Shown: positions 12,417-24,720, counted from the stretch's first letter. The stretch is DNA of 64,000 bases from Mermis nigrescens (GCA_036768485.1 JAVLUZ010000340.1:5887886-5951885); one strand, 5' to 3'. The notes: generated by a model not told the origin, from the sequence alone. Numbers and translations are program-made.

Positions 12417-13162
12417 CACTGTTTTTTTTTGTACGAGACAAAGATTTTGAGGCTCGTACAAAGATTTTTGGAGCCATCTTTGTACAATGTACAAAGACTT
12501 TTTGGAGGCAAAGTAATAGTAATTTTAACGTTTTTTGGAGTATTTTTTAGCAAAATTTCTAAAAATTTTCGGCGCTTCGCGCCGAGTATCATAATTGCAT
12601 TCTATTTAGCTCCAAGCGCGGGCATTTAACACTCAAAAATCTATCTGTGAGCATCTTTGTACAGATTGAAGCATCTTTTACATCTATTTCCACTGTTTTA
12701 TAAAGATTTTATGCAGAAAAAAGAACTATTAAACAACTTTGTACTGTTTTTTGCCGTTTGAAGATAAAATTGACTCTTTTATCTTTGCGTTGCATTAGAT
12801 TCATAAGCAAATTGGTGTCTATTATGAGATTCAGTCAGCACATTGCAACCGCTTATTATTTATAATTGTGTAACACAAGTCATTTCAACTTACTGAGTCG
12901 AATTTTATGTGTAATTTCAAACTAAGACTCATGAAAATTTTGGCGTTTTGGGCCGAACTAATATAACCAGCTGAATTTAGGACAAAGTTACACCTTTTGC
13001 GAAGCGTGCGGGTCAAGGATAACAATCTAGTAGTATGTAAAAATATGTACATTCAATTGCATATCTATATGTTATATGTACAAAAAAATTTTCGCTCGTA
13101 CAAAGACTTTTCCGGAGATCTTTGTACATGTACAAAGAGGCTCGTACAAAAAAAAAACAGTG
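12417..13162. mobile_element. Family B element with 8-bp duplication
   Basis: 746 bp between perfect 8-bp duplications ATAAATGT (12409-12416 and 13163-13170). Terminal inverted repeats start CACTGTTTTTTTTTGTAC. Rich in TGTACAAAGA words and carries CGGCGCTTCGCGCCG at 12570-12584. Non-coding. Confidence 0.85.
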
Positions 13163-13309
13163 ATAAATGTAATAAGAAAGTTAGCAAAGAGTTGGACTAC
13201 TTACGTACATAGTAATACTGTAGTCAAAAGCAAGAATAACTTAATAGAAAATCGAAGGAAATTTATGATAATATGTTTATATGTATATACATTACATACA
13301 AGATGCAAA

Positions 13310-13930
13310 CAGAGCGGATCTAGGATTTTCCTGAGGGGGCGGTACCCCAACTTTTCCAAAAACACTCAAAAATAGGTCAAAAAAATTGCCCTTTACGCGC
13401 GAGATAGGGTTTTTTCGGCGTTTTACATCGTATACTTTTACTTAAAATCACTTTTGACGCAATATTTTTTCGAAAAATTTTGAAATTTCAACAATTTCGT
13501 GCGAAAGAAATCATAAAAATGTCTTTGACTTTAGCGAAAATCTGGCGCGAAGCGTCGGAAAATCTGCGAAATTCAGACGGATCACGTTTAGAAGCTTGAT
13601 TTACTACTTGATTTCCTGTATTTGTAGCATTTGACGCTAAACGTCGGAAATTTTTGATTGAATGTAGAAGAAAACTATGCTGAAATAAGTGTTTCTGCTC
13701 TTATTGTTTTAATAACCTATTCTATGAGCAAAAATGGTTTCCAGGTCGCCAAGAAAGTAAATAAATGCTATTAATAGGTATAATCCGGCGCGGAAAAATT
13801 TAAGAAATTATGGTCACTGACGGCCAAAAATCATTGCAAATTACATATCTATCCTTTATCTAGCCAAATATTTTTGGTCAATGGGGGAGGGCAATAGCCC
13901 GGCCCGTCCCCACCCCCTTAATCCGCCTCT
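13310..13930. repeat. Family C repeat
   Basis: From GCGGATCTAGGATTTTCCTG to CCGCCTCTG, with a GGCGCGAAGCGTCGG hairpin near 13552. Related copies at 9500-10040, 18930-19107 plus 20473-20890, and 35790-35910. Confidence 0.6.
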
Positions 13931-14250
13931 GGATGTACAACGCGCAAGATTCAAAAGGTCGGTCAAATGGTTTTATCAAGCTAAAAGGATTTTTAGAATT
14001 GACTTGAATGTTAATTTAGCGCAAAAACTACCTAAAGTCACAATTTTCTGTCGACTTCAGACAATTTTAATCAAAATTCCATCTTCAATAACCTTAGCCG
14101 AATCGCATCTCAAAATCAATCATTCGAAAATTCGACCGCAAAACGTCACTTGCATATCAGCTCATTATTTCCATTTTTCACCATTTTTCATGAATTTTCA
14201 GATTCACGTCATTCAAAATGTACTTTTAAATACATGGAAAAAGATAAGAA

Positions 14251-14389
14251 CAGGCACGTAGCTAGCCGTCCTATTTTGGGGGACCAAGCCCAAAAAGCCG
14301 AAAAATAGCACGAAATAACATTTAAAAAGTCCTATTTTTCCGATTTTGGGGGGGTCCGAACCCCCATTTCCCCCAGAGATACATGTCTG
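14251..14389. mobile_element. hAT miniature element, family E, complete
   Basis: 139 bp, ends CAGGCACGTAGCTAGCC and ATACATGTCTG, with a perfect 8-bp duplication GATAAGAA (14243-14250 and 14390-14397). Lies immediately downstream of the virilizer proline-rich exon. Confidence 0.88.
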
Positions 14390-14423
14390 GATAAGAAAGT
14401 ATCATACGCAGGAAATAATGTAC

Positions 14424-14621
14424 CGGTCATCATAGGGATAGGCGGAGCGGGCCAAACCGGCACCGCCGAAACCATGACAGGAGCAGGAGGTGGCTGTTGA
14501 AAGGCCGCTGCAGGCGGAGGGGGTGGCATAGACGAAATGACCGACGACGGAGGCGCTATGGCCATCGGCATAGTAAGCGGCGGACCAGCAACCGTCATCG
14601 GAACCGCTACCGGCATAGAAC
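14424..14621 (-). CDS. vir: virilizer homologue, proline-rich exon
   Basis: The open frame is strongly biased to Pro, Ala, Val and Met (SSMPPPPPAAAFQQPPPAPV and similar) and is GC-rich against AT-rich surroundings, as expected of coding DNA. Virilizer proteins carry a low-complexity Pro-rich stretch after the N-terminal domain, which fits the position. The start is set by an AG at 14623-14622, with an in-frame stop just outside. Two donors are possible: GTACAT after 14424, whose phase fits the next exon at 9120, or the stronger-looking GTATGA after 14408, which needs a further linking exon. A 139-bp hAT miniature element lies 18-34 bp beyond the exon end. Confidence 0.6.
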
Positions 14622-15159
14622 CTTAGTGCCAATTGAATTTTTAATTGATATTTAATCTAATATAAATTCAATATTCAAACATTCAATAAACAAATTTAGG
14701 CATTGAAAAACAAACGAACGCATTGCATGGTGGAGAATTGTCCGTCTCCAAGGAATAAAAATTTTGATCTCCCTCAACTCGACCATTGGGCAAAAACTTG
14801 CACGTTTAGGCCATTTATAATTGCTTTTTTACCATTTTTAGCCAAAAAATGGGGTCATTTAAGCAAAAGATCGCCTATTAATTCCACAATATCACACAAA
14901 ACACAATTATAGATAAATTAGTCCTCTAATGATCCAATTTTAAGTTTGAGGAACTGATGCCCATATTCATGTCAAGAGTATATACACAACGATAAGCCAC
15001 GAAATAAATGACTAACCTTGTTTTGAAAGCTACTCGAACTTTGTAAATATAAATAAATTTCAAATGGAAGGATAATTTTTGGTATCCGAACATATACGCG
15101 AAGACTCAGAACTTTACATTGACATGGTCAGCCATTTTTCTGCTGAAACAGGTACATAC

Positions 15160-15910
15160 ATAGGCGCAGCGTTTTTTGTACAAGGTCCGTTTGCACATGT
15201 ACAAAGATGGTCCCCAGAAGCATTTGTACATTTTGTACATGCAAATTTTTGTGTACTCTAATATATGTAGTACAGTAGCGATTTTAGTGTGGTAAAACAG
15301 GGTTTCCGATCTTTGGTAGTGTATTTTAGCTAATTTCTGGGTTTCTGACGCCAAAAATTACTAAAAATTGTCTCAAAACGGCGCGAAGCGCGAAAAATTG
15401 GACATTTTTCCATTCTAAATGCAAATTCTGCCATTTTGAAGACTTATAGGACAAATAATACTCATTTAGGCGCGAAGCGCCGAAAATTTTTGGAATTATA
15501 CACCTTTTTACAGTTTTTGTCTTCCCAAAAATCTTTGTACATGCTGTACACACAAATTTTGGAATACTTCAATATGGTACAGCCGCGATTTTAGTGTGGT
15601 AAAAAAAGAAGTTATTCGACTTTTGGTAGTGTATTTTAGCTGATTTCTGGGTTTCTAAGGGCAAAAATCACTAAGAATCGCCTTAAAACGGCGCGAAGCG
15701 CCGAAAAAATTTGACATTTTCCCTTTTGGAATGCAATTTCTGCCGTTATAAAGATATATAGAATAAGTACAAACAAAGCGCCGAAAATTTTTGCGAATTT
15801 CACACCTTTTTTACAATTTTTGTCTTCCCGAAAATCTTTGTACATGTACAAAGACGGTCCCGTAAATTCTTTGTACATCGGGAAAAATCTTTGCCGAATA
15901 CAAAAAAACA
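15160..15910. repeat. Family B repeat
   Basis: Starts CAGCGTTTTTTGTACAAGG, ends TACAAAAAAACAAT. Contains three hairpins, including CGGCGCGAAGCGCCG at 15689-15703, and TGTACAAAGA words. Nearly the same arrangement as 56348-57087 and (inverted) 24706-25420. Confidence 0.7.
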
Positions 15911-16029
15911 ATATTTTTTATTAATAAGGATTAAAAAAACTTAAAGTGATGCTCGATGGCACATATTTTACTAATTCAATATAGGCACCTAAAAATGATG
16001 GAAATGAGGCGAACGCATGCATATACACA

Positions 16030-16652
16030 GGCCCGTAGCCAAAGAACCCAAAGAGGAGTACTAGCCCCCTCCCCCGGAATAAAAAAAATGTTTGTTTCTC
16101 ACAAAAGTCCCCAGAGGAAGAAATGAAAAATTCTCGGAGTGCATTTAAAAGGTCGCTAAAACAGGTTTTTTTGCGTACTTTTGAGCTAGTAACGCAAAAC
16201 GTTGCGGCGATTCGCGCCGGATTAATTGTTTCTGAATAGTTTTTGAATTTTAAATCGTTAAACCATTTAAATTTGAGTTAGACATGGAGAAAATGTCAAA
16301 TTTTCAAGGCGTTTCGCGCCGAATTACTTATTTTCTAATTGTTTCTCTTTGCAAAGCAAAACGATTGAGTGTAAATACGAAAAGTTAAGAAATTGTGTAT
16401 GAGCTATACGATGAAAAATCAGTTGACAGATAGTTTAAGCGATAGCTTTTGTGTATGAGTATGAAATGAAGCGGAAAACATTTGAAAGTTTTTTTGAAAT
16501 CTTTCTACACGATTGTGTAGAGCTCGTGAGAAACGTTCAAAAATGTCCTCATTTTTGACTACCCACCAACGATTCTCGAGATATCGTACTTTCAAAATAT
16601 TTTGCCCACCCCAACCCGCTTCCCCCATTAAATAAAATCCTGGCTACGGACC
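16030..16652. mobile_element. Inverted-repeat element (CAGGCCCGTAGCC)
   Basis: Left end CAGGCCCGTAGCC, right end GGCTACGGACCTG. Flanks CATATACA/CATACATG are only partly alike. Holds two GGCG(A/T)TTCGCGCCG hairpins near 16203 and 16306. Confidence 0.55.
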
Positions 16653-16901
16653 TGCATACATGTACGTATTTTAATGAGTTAGAAAAGAACGTTTTTACCC
16701 ATAAGTCAGGGAGTGGCATAAATTTTAAATTTAGAGAATTAGGTAGGGGTAGCCGACTGTAAGTCGGGAATAGCCATATCCCTTGTTGCATGAAAGCACA
16801 CATAATTCATTTTCATGAGTTTATTGATTTGCGATTTTATTTTATTTACTTTTTTAAAAATTTTTTTCAATTTCATAATTTTTTTCAAATTATTTTTTCA
16901 C

Positions 16902-17136
16902 CTGAAACTGCCACAGAGCCCAGAGGACTTGAGCCGCGTCTACTACGGAAACCGTTGGCTGCGGAATAACGGTTTCGATTGCCGGCGTCGGCTGTTCCTG
17001 TCCAGTTTCGGCTGGAACCGGTTCGCCATAGACGACCAATGAAAGGCGCTCGTATCGCCCTCTCAGCAACAAACCGTCAGTAGCCAAATACGACGGCAAC
17101 GAAAACTTGACGTCGGCGTCGTGTCGATATTCAAAA
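16902..17136 (-). CDS. vir: virilizer homologue, N-terminal domain exon 2
   Basis: A 235-bp exon with acceptor TTTTTAG and donor CAG|GTGAAA. It encodes FEYRHDADVKFSLPSYLATD and then GLLLRGRYERLSLVVYG, matching the virilizer pattern (I/L)xTDGL(V/L)LRGxYxxLxLxVYG. Then comes a Pro/Thr/Val-rich linker ending in a Trp-rich LWALWQFQ. It is in exact phase with the preceding exon at 23668-23754. It ends in phase 0, but the next recognised exon (14621) expects an incoming phase of 1, so at least one short exon is missing between them. Confidence 0.85.
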
Positions 17137-17754
17137 CTAAAAATAATCCAATAATCATTCACTACGCTCGATCCTCCGATTTTGGATTTGTCTAAATTTC
17201 AAATTTTAAATTTAAAAAAATTTAGCGGCAAAATTTTCAAGAGCTCGAAGAGAATTAAATAATAGTAAATAGCGTCTTTTTAAAAAGCAAATGAAATCTA
17301 TCGATTCTATAAGCCCATTTTTTACGCATCGTTGACAAGTCCTATCGTGTGTCAAATACCAAGAGCATGCTATTAGTATCAGTAAGCAAGAGAAAAAAAG
17401 CATTCATTAAAAATTTTAACAACATGTTTCCAATCAAGACTTTAAACGGTTTAGTTTTCTAAAACATCAATGTTTATATGCCCATGTATTTTAGTTTTTA
17501 GCGTTAAAGGGAATCGAAAATTAAAAAGCGAAATGAGACGTATGTTTTACTTGTACATATGTTCAGAGCTGACTCCCGCCTTGCGTCAAATATTGACTAA
17601 TCTAGGCGAGTAGCAAATGAAAAAATAAGAATGATTAAATTAAGTTTGCGCTAGAATTCATAAATAAGAGAAATTATCAGTTATATTGATGAAGGTAAAA
17701 AGAATAGGTAGTTTAATATACCTTCTTCCATCATACATGCACATAGAATGAGGA

Positions 17755-18012
17755 GAGTCCATAGGTGGGCGGCACCAAAGCTCTGGGGGCGCAAGATTTT
17801 TCAAAGGTAAAAAAATGGCCTTAAAAATTGTGGTATGGCAAAAAAACACCATTTTTCAACGTTTCTCATCAAGCACTATCCATCGCCATCAAAAAAATTG
17901 CGAAAAAACTTGGAAAATTTCAAAAATTGAATCCTGGGGGGTTCGGTCTCTAAGGGTATCTTAGTTTCTCGGGGGAGGGTGAATACCCGTCAAACCCCCA
18001 CGCCCAGGTATG
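17755..18012 (-). repeat. Family D repeat
   Basis: From CATAGGTGGGCGGCACC to ACGCCCAGGTATG, the reverse of the copies at 37327 and 45390. Confidence 0.65.
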
Positions 18013-18424
18013 GGTATTACCAGTGATCGGACCGAGGCCTCGGCCTCGGCAAGCCTCGGCGTTTTTTGGAGCCTCGGCCTCGGCGCCGAGGGCGAAGCTG
18101 AAAAGTGCCGAGGCGCCGAGGGTTAAAATCAAATTTGAATAAGTTTAATATATCCGTTAAATATTAACTATTCAGAATGCATCTGCAGTACACAGGCTGT
18201 TTCTTACCTATTGGCTTTCCTTATGGTTTTAGGCGCGTACCCAGTTACACCAAGTTACATACAGCAAAGTGCCAATTGATATTCATATGATGACTAACTT
18301 TTATTTCTCATGCTCGCTACATGGATCGGAAAGTATAGTGCAGAGAAAATAATCGTAATATTAAACACTTTATCTAACTAAAATAAATGTTTGTATGTTT
18401 ATTGTTGTTAGCCAGAATTCTGAT

Positions 18425-18600
18425 TTTAATCTGATGAAGCAGATAATTCATCATCAAAATCCAGATCATCTGAATCAGAGTTAGCCTCATCCATTTCGCC
18501 TTGTTGTGCTATCGCATCATCGTCGTCGTCATCGTTTATCAGATTCTTTAAAGTCACACTATTATAACCAACTGCTTTGAGATTATGCTTTACAAAAAGG
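18425..18600 (-). pseudogene. Acidic C-terminal tail of a transposon-encoded protein
   Basis: Minus-strand frame VGYNSVTLKNLINDDDDDDA then IAQQGEMDEANSDSDDLDFD, ending ASSD and stop. The mirrored arm at 22040-22190 encodes a degraded version. Such acidic tails follow the dimerisation domain in some hAT transposases; that link is inference, because no catalytic region was seen. Confidence 0.35.
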
Positions 18601-19107
18601 AGTTTTTGAACATTTGTTTGTCATTCATTCACCACAGCTTTTCTATTCTTCCACCGCATTGTCATTAATTATTTTTTATTTTAGAGGTTTTGTGTATCAG
18701 TATCACTGATTAAGTATCCTACAGACCTTCCTGCATAGCATATAGTTCCTATTTTAACCCTAATGTAGAGCTCAGGCTCGTATACAGGGGATTGGGGGAA
18801 ATCCCCTTTCGAAATAAAATGTGAGAATAATCGCGAAAGACTTTTCGCGCTTCGCGTTGAATTTCACAATAATTTGTACAACCAAAAGCGTCTTTTTGCT
18901 ACATGGATCGGAAAGTACAGTCGCTACATGCAGAGGCGGATTTAAGGGGGCGGCCGCTCTCCATTGGCCAAAATATTTGGCGAGATAAAGAATGGATATG
19001 CAATTTGCAATGATTTTTGGTCGTCAGTGACCATAATTTCTCAAATTTTTCCGGCGCTGCGCGCCGGATGATACCTATTAATGACATTTATTTACTTTCT
19101 TGGAGAC

Positions 19108-19690
19108 AGGTCCCGGTTTCACCATAAGTTTACGACTCCTAAGAGTCCTACGACTTCCGTTTTACGGGAAAATCGGGTTTCACCATCTTTTTACGAGTTA
19201 TGAATTACGACTACGAGTTATGAGTAACGTGCAACGGGTTAATAGTTCGTATTACGAGGGTTTCACCAGAATATCCGTAGGTCTCATAAAAACTCATTTT
19301 TTACGAGTACTTTTTGGACCTTTTTACGAGTACTCGTAATAAAATGTATATCTTTTCTGTTGCGTATGACATTCTTCGTTAGTCATTGTCTCTGTTTTAA
19401 ACAGCATAATTATGTAATTAATTGCAGATTTTATGCCGCTCGATAGAAAAACATAGAAAGTGTTAAGAAATGTTTGGGATTTAGTCAACAAGAATTAATA
19501 AGCTTCTCAGAAAATTTATAACTTTAAATAAGAACGAAAATAATAATATTAGTAATAATAATAATGACGATAATAACAATAATAATAATAATAATAATAA
19601 TACTAATAATAAGAATATTACTAATACTAATAATAATAATTATTATTATTATTATAATACTAATACTAATAATAATTAATAATAATTATA

Positions 19691-19725
<35 letters not shown>

Positions 19726-20472
19726 TATAATTTATAAACGAAATAAATTAAATCAGATTCAGAGACGTTACGAAGCTAAAAGTATATCACAGCGTATTAT
19801 TTCAATTTTCAAATTTAACAAATCATTCTTAGTTGTCATTAATACGTACATGAAATATGCAGTCGGCTCTTTTCCGAAGGAAGTGCGATGAAATTCTAAT
19901 TTTCAGAAATCTAATCAAAAATGTCTGATTTCCGCAATTCATGCAAAATGTCTAAGTGATTGTAATATTTTTCATAAAAAAGCTGCGAATATTACTAACA
20001 AGGGCTAAAGAAATAAAATTTCGAATTACTACTCAAGAATGCAGCTTAAGAATCAAATATTATGGGATTCCTCTAAAACATTTATTGAAAAATATATTAT
20101 TTTTTTAATGCTAATCTTCTTACCCTTTACATGTGCTGCCAGTATATGTATTATTTGGGTTTGTGCACGAAAGTGAAACAAATTGAGAAAAAACAAACCA
20201 GAAAACTATTAAACGCACTAGTCTGCCACTTCTTTACGAGTCCTACGGACCTCTTCTTGATCCGTGATAATATTACAAAATTTACGAATCTTTTCACTCG
20301 TAACATTCGATCGTAATATCTGGTGAAACCGCCCAGCCGTTATTCGTGACCCGTGGGTGGCTCGTAAATCTCAGTTTTTGGTGAAACAGAAATTTTTAGC
20401 ACTCGTAGCCCGTACTCATGAAACCGTCACCCGTAACTCCTAACTCGTAGCTTTGTGGTGAAACCGGGCCCT
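19108..20472. mobile_element. DNA element with CCCGGTTTCACCA inverted ends
   Basis: Left end AGGTCCCGGTTTCACCATAA; right end, reverse complemented, AGGGCCCGGTTTCACCACAA. Subterminal ACGAGT/ACTCGTAA words repeat in both halves. It interrupts a family C copy (…TTTACTTTCTTGG | GGAAGCCC…). No clear target duplication, so the superfamily is unsettled. Confidence 0.65.
19545..19730. repeat. AAT/ATT microsatellite, inverted
   Basis: Runs of AAT switch to ATT around 19636 and again near 19690, so the array can fold on itself. It lies inside 19108-20472. Confidence 0.85.
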
Positions 20473-20989
20473 GGAAGCCCTTTTCTGTTCATGTAGGTTT
20501 CAAAACAATTTTAACAAAAGAAACAGCTATTTTTGCATAGTTTTCTTCTATTTTCAATAAAAAAATTTCAATATTTTGCATCAAATGCTATAAATACAGA
20601 AAATCAAGCAGTAAATCATGCTTCTAGACGTCTGTCCGCCTTAATTATGCAAATTTTTCAGCGCTTCGCACCAGATTTTTGTTAAAGTCTTAGAAATTTA
20701 ATGATTTTTTTGCACAAAATTGTCGAAAATTCTAGAATTTTAAGAGAAATATGACTTCAAAAGTGATTTTATGTAAAAGTATACAATGTAAAACACCGAA
20801 AAATGCTATTTCGCGCGTTGAAGGCAAAATTTTGGACCTGTTTTTGACTTTTTTGGAAAAGTTTGTATACCGCCCCCTCCCGATACTGGATGGATCAGAA
20901 AGTACAGTAATTCTCGCATTCGTCTGCTACCATAAAACGTTCAAGGACTCTTTTTTGTAAAGCAGAATCTCAAAGCAGTTGGTTATAAT

Positions 20990-22039
20990 TAGAGATGTGC
21001 CGGGGCCGCTCTTTTTGCCGGGGCCGGGGCCTGTACAAAACATATACCCTATACTTACTATGCTATACCAAGCATCCACATTATTCCTAAACTGACCTAA
21101 CATCTTAGTATTACTATTGTAAGCAATTACATATTGCTTTAATGAATTAAAGACTTAAAAATAAGCAGATAAAAGAGAAATAAAGAAAAAATTAATAAAA
21201 AATTGTGAATACAGCTGTTAGGCATAGAAAACAATAAGCTAAGCTGAACAGAATATGACTTTTTTATAGTATTTATGCTGATTCGATGAAAGAAATAGAC
21301 CAGCAAAACAGTACAATACAAAAGATTACGATTACATTGCACGAGAAATAAGTAACCCAGAGATTAACTACACGCTTGAAAAACTTATCTCTAGAATATC
21401 AACAAAATCATAGGGGCGAAAAATGCTTGTACGACGAAAAATCATTTACCAAGATTAGGGAACATGCATAATCAAATTGAAATAATATTTAAAAAATTAT
21501 TTGAAAACCACTTAAAAGTGAAGACATTTGCTCTATTATTTGGCGCACAGCGCCGAAATTAGTGAAAAATCGCATATATTAAAGCAAACGAATTCTATCT
21601 GGATGATAAAATAAGTTGCCGTACCCTAACATTTTTTAAGGTACATAAGTACATACATCGATTTATAAAACAATTTTACAGACACTGGTGAAAGTCTCTT
21701 GCATTTTAAACTTTATTGTCTAAGAATTATCGGTCAAACGTGCGTATTTTCGCAATAAAAATTCTTGATTGAGCTAAGCTATTCAAGAATGTATCGAATT
21801 GTTTCAATGCTCACTCAAATCTTGATTATTAGATTACCTGAAGCGAAACACAACAGTAGCCTAAGCTAAATTTTAACGAAATTTAGCTTATTTAGCGAAT
21901 AAATAAATATTATGTTGCGTAATTTGGCAAAAAAGATTAATTTTGTTCGATTTTCATTAATTTTTCATCGTTTTTACAGGCCCCGACCCCGGCGCCGGGG
22001 CCAGCCTGGGCCCCGGCGCCGGGGCCTGGCACACCTCTA
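20990..22039. mobile_element. hAT miniature element TAGAGATGTGCC, copy 1
   Basis: Ends TAGAGATGTGCCGGGGCC and GGCCTGGCACACCTCTA. Flanks GTTATAAT and GATATAAT match at 7 of 8. The empty site is visible in the mirrored arm near 18565, which proves insertion. Nearly identical to 60639-61644. Confidence 0.88.
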
Positions 22040-22434
22040 GATATAATAGTGTGACTTCAAAGAATTTGATGAAGGCTGACGACGACGATAACGCGATAGC
22101 GCAACAAGGCGAAATAGATGAGGCTAACTTTGATTCAGATATTCTAGATTTCGATGATGAATTAATTATCTGCTTCATCAGATTGAAATAAAAATTCTGG
22201 CCAACACCAATAAACATTTGTTTTAGTTCGATAAAGTGTTAAATATTACGATTATTCTCTAGCTCATGTACATACATACAAAATATTCTGAGAGTACTAT
22301 TTATGGGTATAGGTATATAAGCTTGGCCCTCGGCATTACCCTCGGCCTCGGCCTCGGCCTCGGCCGAGGCAAGGATTTTGAGTTGCCTCGACTCGGCCCG
22401 GCCGGGAACCCTCGGTCCGATCACTGGGTATTAC

Positions 22435-23667
22435 CCTCTGAAGGTCACATAAAGAGGTACTGTCAGATGAACACGAGCTAACGAAACCTCTTCTGCATCA
22501 TTTTTGAGCGCAAAAGCAGTAATGTCAAAATATTTACAATAATCTTCCGTATCGTTTACTCTTGAGCGCCCAAAATGATGACAAAATAGTCTAAAAGCAA
22601 AAGTTCAAGCTCGGATTGATTAATTAGAATATTTTTATCGTTAAAAATGACATAATGCAGTTGAAATGAACTTAAAAAACTCTATACAGACGCAGTCTTT
22701 ACATAAAAATGTTTTAAATATGTTACATTATTCAAAACGGTATTGCACTAAAAAAGGTTAACTAACGTCTATTTAAAATAAGCAGCTTAAATTTTGCAAA
22801 AGTGTAGTCGAATGTTTGTTTTCTTGTTTCGTACATATATATAATTTTATAACATGGGAACAATTTCTCCTTAATCTATGGCTTTTGTCCTAAAATAACA
22901 TGATTCAAGTTTTTGGCATAAAAATAAACATTTTGCCAAAATGGTGATATATAACAATCCGTCGAAGAATAAAACAATAATTTGCGAACAAAATGCAGAT
23001 AATTAATACCGCGAAATTGAAATAGAATTTCGGCAGCCTAAATGAATTGATTAACGAATTATCGGTAAGTGACCATCACCATTTTGTCCAAAATCTTTGT
23101 AAAAAAATTTTGCGCTAAAAGTCGGACCATATAATTGTAGGAGGAAAACGTTAAATTCAAAGAAATCTTTTCTCCTTCTCGTGTTATAAAATTTTGCTAA
23201 GCAAACAAGCAAAAAACAATGAACTACTTTTTGTGCAGTTTTAACTGCTATAATTCTATTTATACGTTACTACAGTATATCTATTTCAGTGCGGCACCGT
23301 TTTTGAGACAACCCGCACATTTTGACCATTTTTCGTCATTAGACTAGCAAAAAAGCGCGAATTCAAGATTCAATGGTCTCCATTTCTGGGATTTTACCCC
23401 ATCCCTGCCGACTTTGAGCTTGTGCATCTATGTATGTCATATGTCATCAGAATACTCGAGAAATTTGGTAAATTGTCCAATTAATACACGACAGTACATA
23501 ATATGTACATATATCATAAACACCTTTTTTATATCAAAGCGAGTGAATGCATAATCGATATTCACTAACAGAGAAACCAACGAAAGAATATACGCATTAT
23601 CCCCCAAAAAAGATTACTTCAAGTACAGATATTAGCAGCTTAGCGTAAAATTTTAAGCTCAACTTAC
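22435..23667. other. Intron, mostly unique
   Basis: Remnants of the TATTACCCTCTGAAGG family just after the hAT element; otherwise no recognised feature. Confidence 0.35.
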
Positions 23668-23754
23668 CGCCCAACTTTTTCGAAAGTACATGCAGCACTA
23701 CGGCCCAGATTATTGGCAAATATATCTAAAACGAAGGAGTCGGGCGATGTATAC
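23668..23754 (-). CDS. vir: virilizer homologue, N-terminal domain exon
   Basis: An 87-bp exon between a TTTCAG acceptor and a GTAAGT donor. It encodes YTSPDSFVLDIFANNLGRSA followed by ACTFEKVG, which matches the family's NPS.F.(I/L)(E/D)FFVNDLG...FE.LG block. It enters with one base of a split codon and leaves with two (CG). Those two bases join the first base of the exon at 17136 to make CGT (Arg), giving an unbroken conserved domain across the two exons. The intron that follows (17137-23667) holds the 4.4-kb hAT element at 18021-22426. Confidence 0.85.
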
Positions 23755-24359
23755 CTGAAAGATTACAGCAATTATGGTTAATATTTAATAAATGGAATAT
23801 AATAAAACGATGGAAGACATCATATTTTTTCCTGCATAAAATATGTTTAAAAAATTCAAATATTGAAATTTTCATTATCACTTCTAGCCATTAAGCTGTT
23901 TGTCTTAAATGTAAGCATGTGCTTAGAAAAATTTAATTTTCGGAACAAATGAAATTTAAAGATTCGAAATTTAGGCAATTAAATCACTGATTAAAAATGT
24001 ACCTACGTCGCTTATATATACTTGTACATATGATTAAAAATTAATAAAAACACTTTTATGATAATCTTTTCGCTTAATGACGTCAAAATTCGCTATCCGT
24101 TTCACAGCTCTTTTATTACAGATTATTTTAACAAAAAAATGAACCATTTTTTAAGATTATTTTTTCACTTAATTTCAATAAACATACAAATGTGTGCAGA
24201 GGGCGAAAAAGTTCGAACATATAAGAGATAGATTGCAAAAAAAGATGAGAGAAACGGTGAAAGTCAGCTGGCATGAACATTAGTAAGCAAAAATTAGTTT
24301 TATGTACGTGCATATCATTTGACAACAAACATGTAACGAATTGGCTTCAAATAGTTCTC

Positions 24360-24720
24360 GGCAATTTTGAGGAGCGCGGGAGAGTAAATGACCTCCCGAT
24401 TTTGGGCCAATAACAGCCAAAAATTTAATTTTTTTCAAAGCGGAGGTCAAGGCTGGAAGTCAAAAATTGCCTGGTTCTGGAGGATGAGGAGAGTCCAACC
24501 CAAGGTGGGGGAGATCTCCATCCCCCCTGTTACATGTCTGCTTAATAACGTTGTAGAAGTTGTTTCGTTGCATATCACTTATGTATATACTCATATCTAT
24601 GGCCTGAAGCATACAATGTACATAATATGGGAATGGTAAGTACCCCCGACCAAAGCCGGTCGTCCCCCACCCCAAGGCCAGAAAATTTTTGAACCCCCCT
24701 CCCCTCACCGTTTTTTTGCA
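24360..24720. repeat. Family F fragments
   Basis: Two opposed pieces with C-runs and AAAATTTTTGACCC-like text, comparable to 40460-40750 and 52200-52410. Confidence 0.5.

Larger units (their letters stand above)
18021..22426. mobile_element. 4.4-kb hAT fold-back element with nested insertions
   Basis: Ends CAGTGATCGGACCGAGG and its complement, flanked by a perfect 8-bp duplication GGTATTAC (18013-18020 and 22427-22434). GC-rich CTCGGC runs lie near both ends. Inner arms (about 18335-18640 and 20925-22262) are inverted copies of each other. The right arm is split by a hAT miniature element (20990-22039), and the centre holds family C DNA itself split by 19108-20472. Second copy at 39912-42149. 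Confidence 0.85.

Noticed and set aside
15106..15911. Several minus-strand frames with similar peptides (RRFLVIFALRNPEIS)
   Set aside because: The similarity is due to the family B repeat; copies carry stops and shifts and resemble no protein family.
18899..19087. Minus-strand frame near MSLIGIIRRAAPEKFEKLWS, also seen around 9540-9600 in part
   Set aside because: It is the translation of the family C hairpin region (CCGGCGC…GCGCCGG) and is not conserved as protein between copies.
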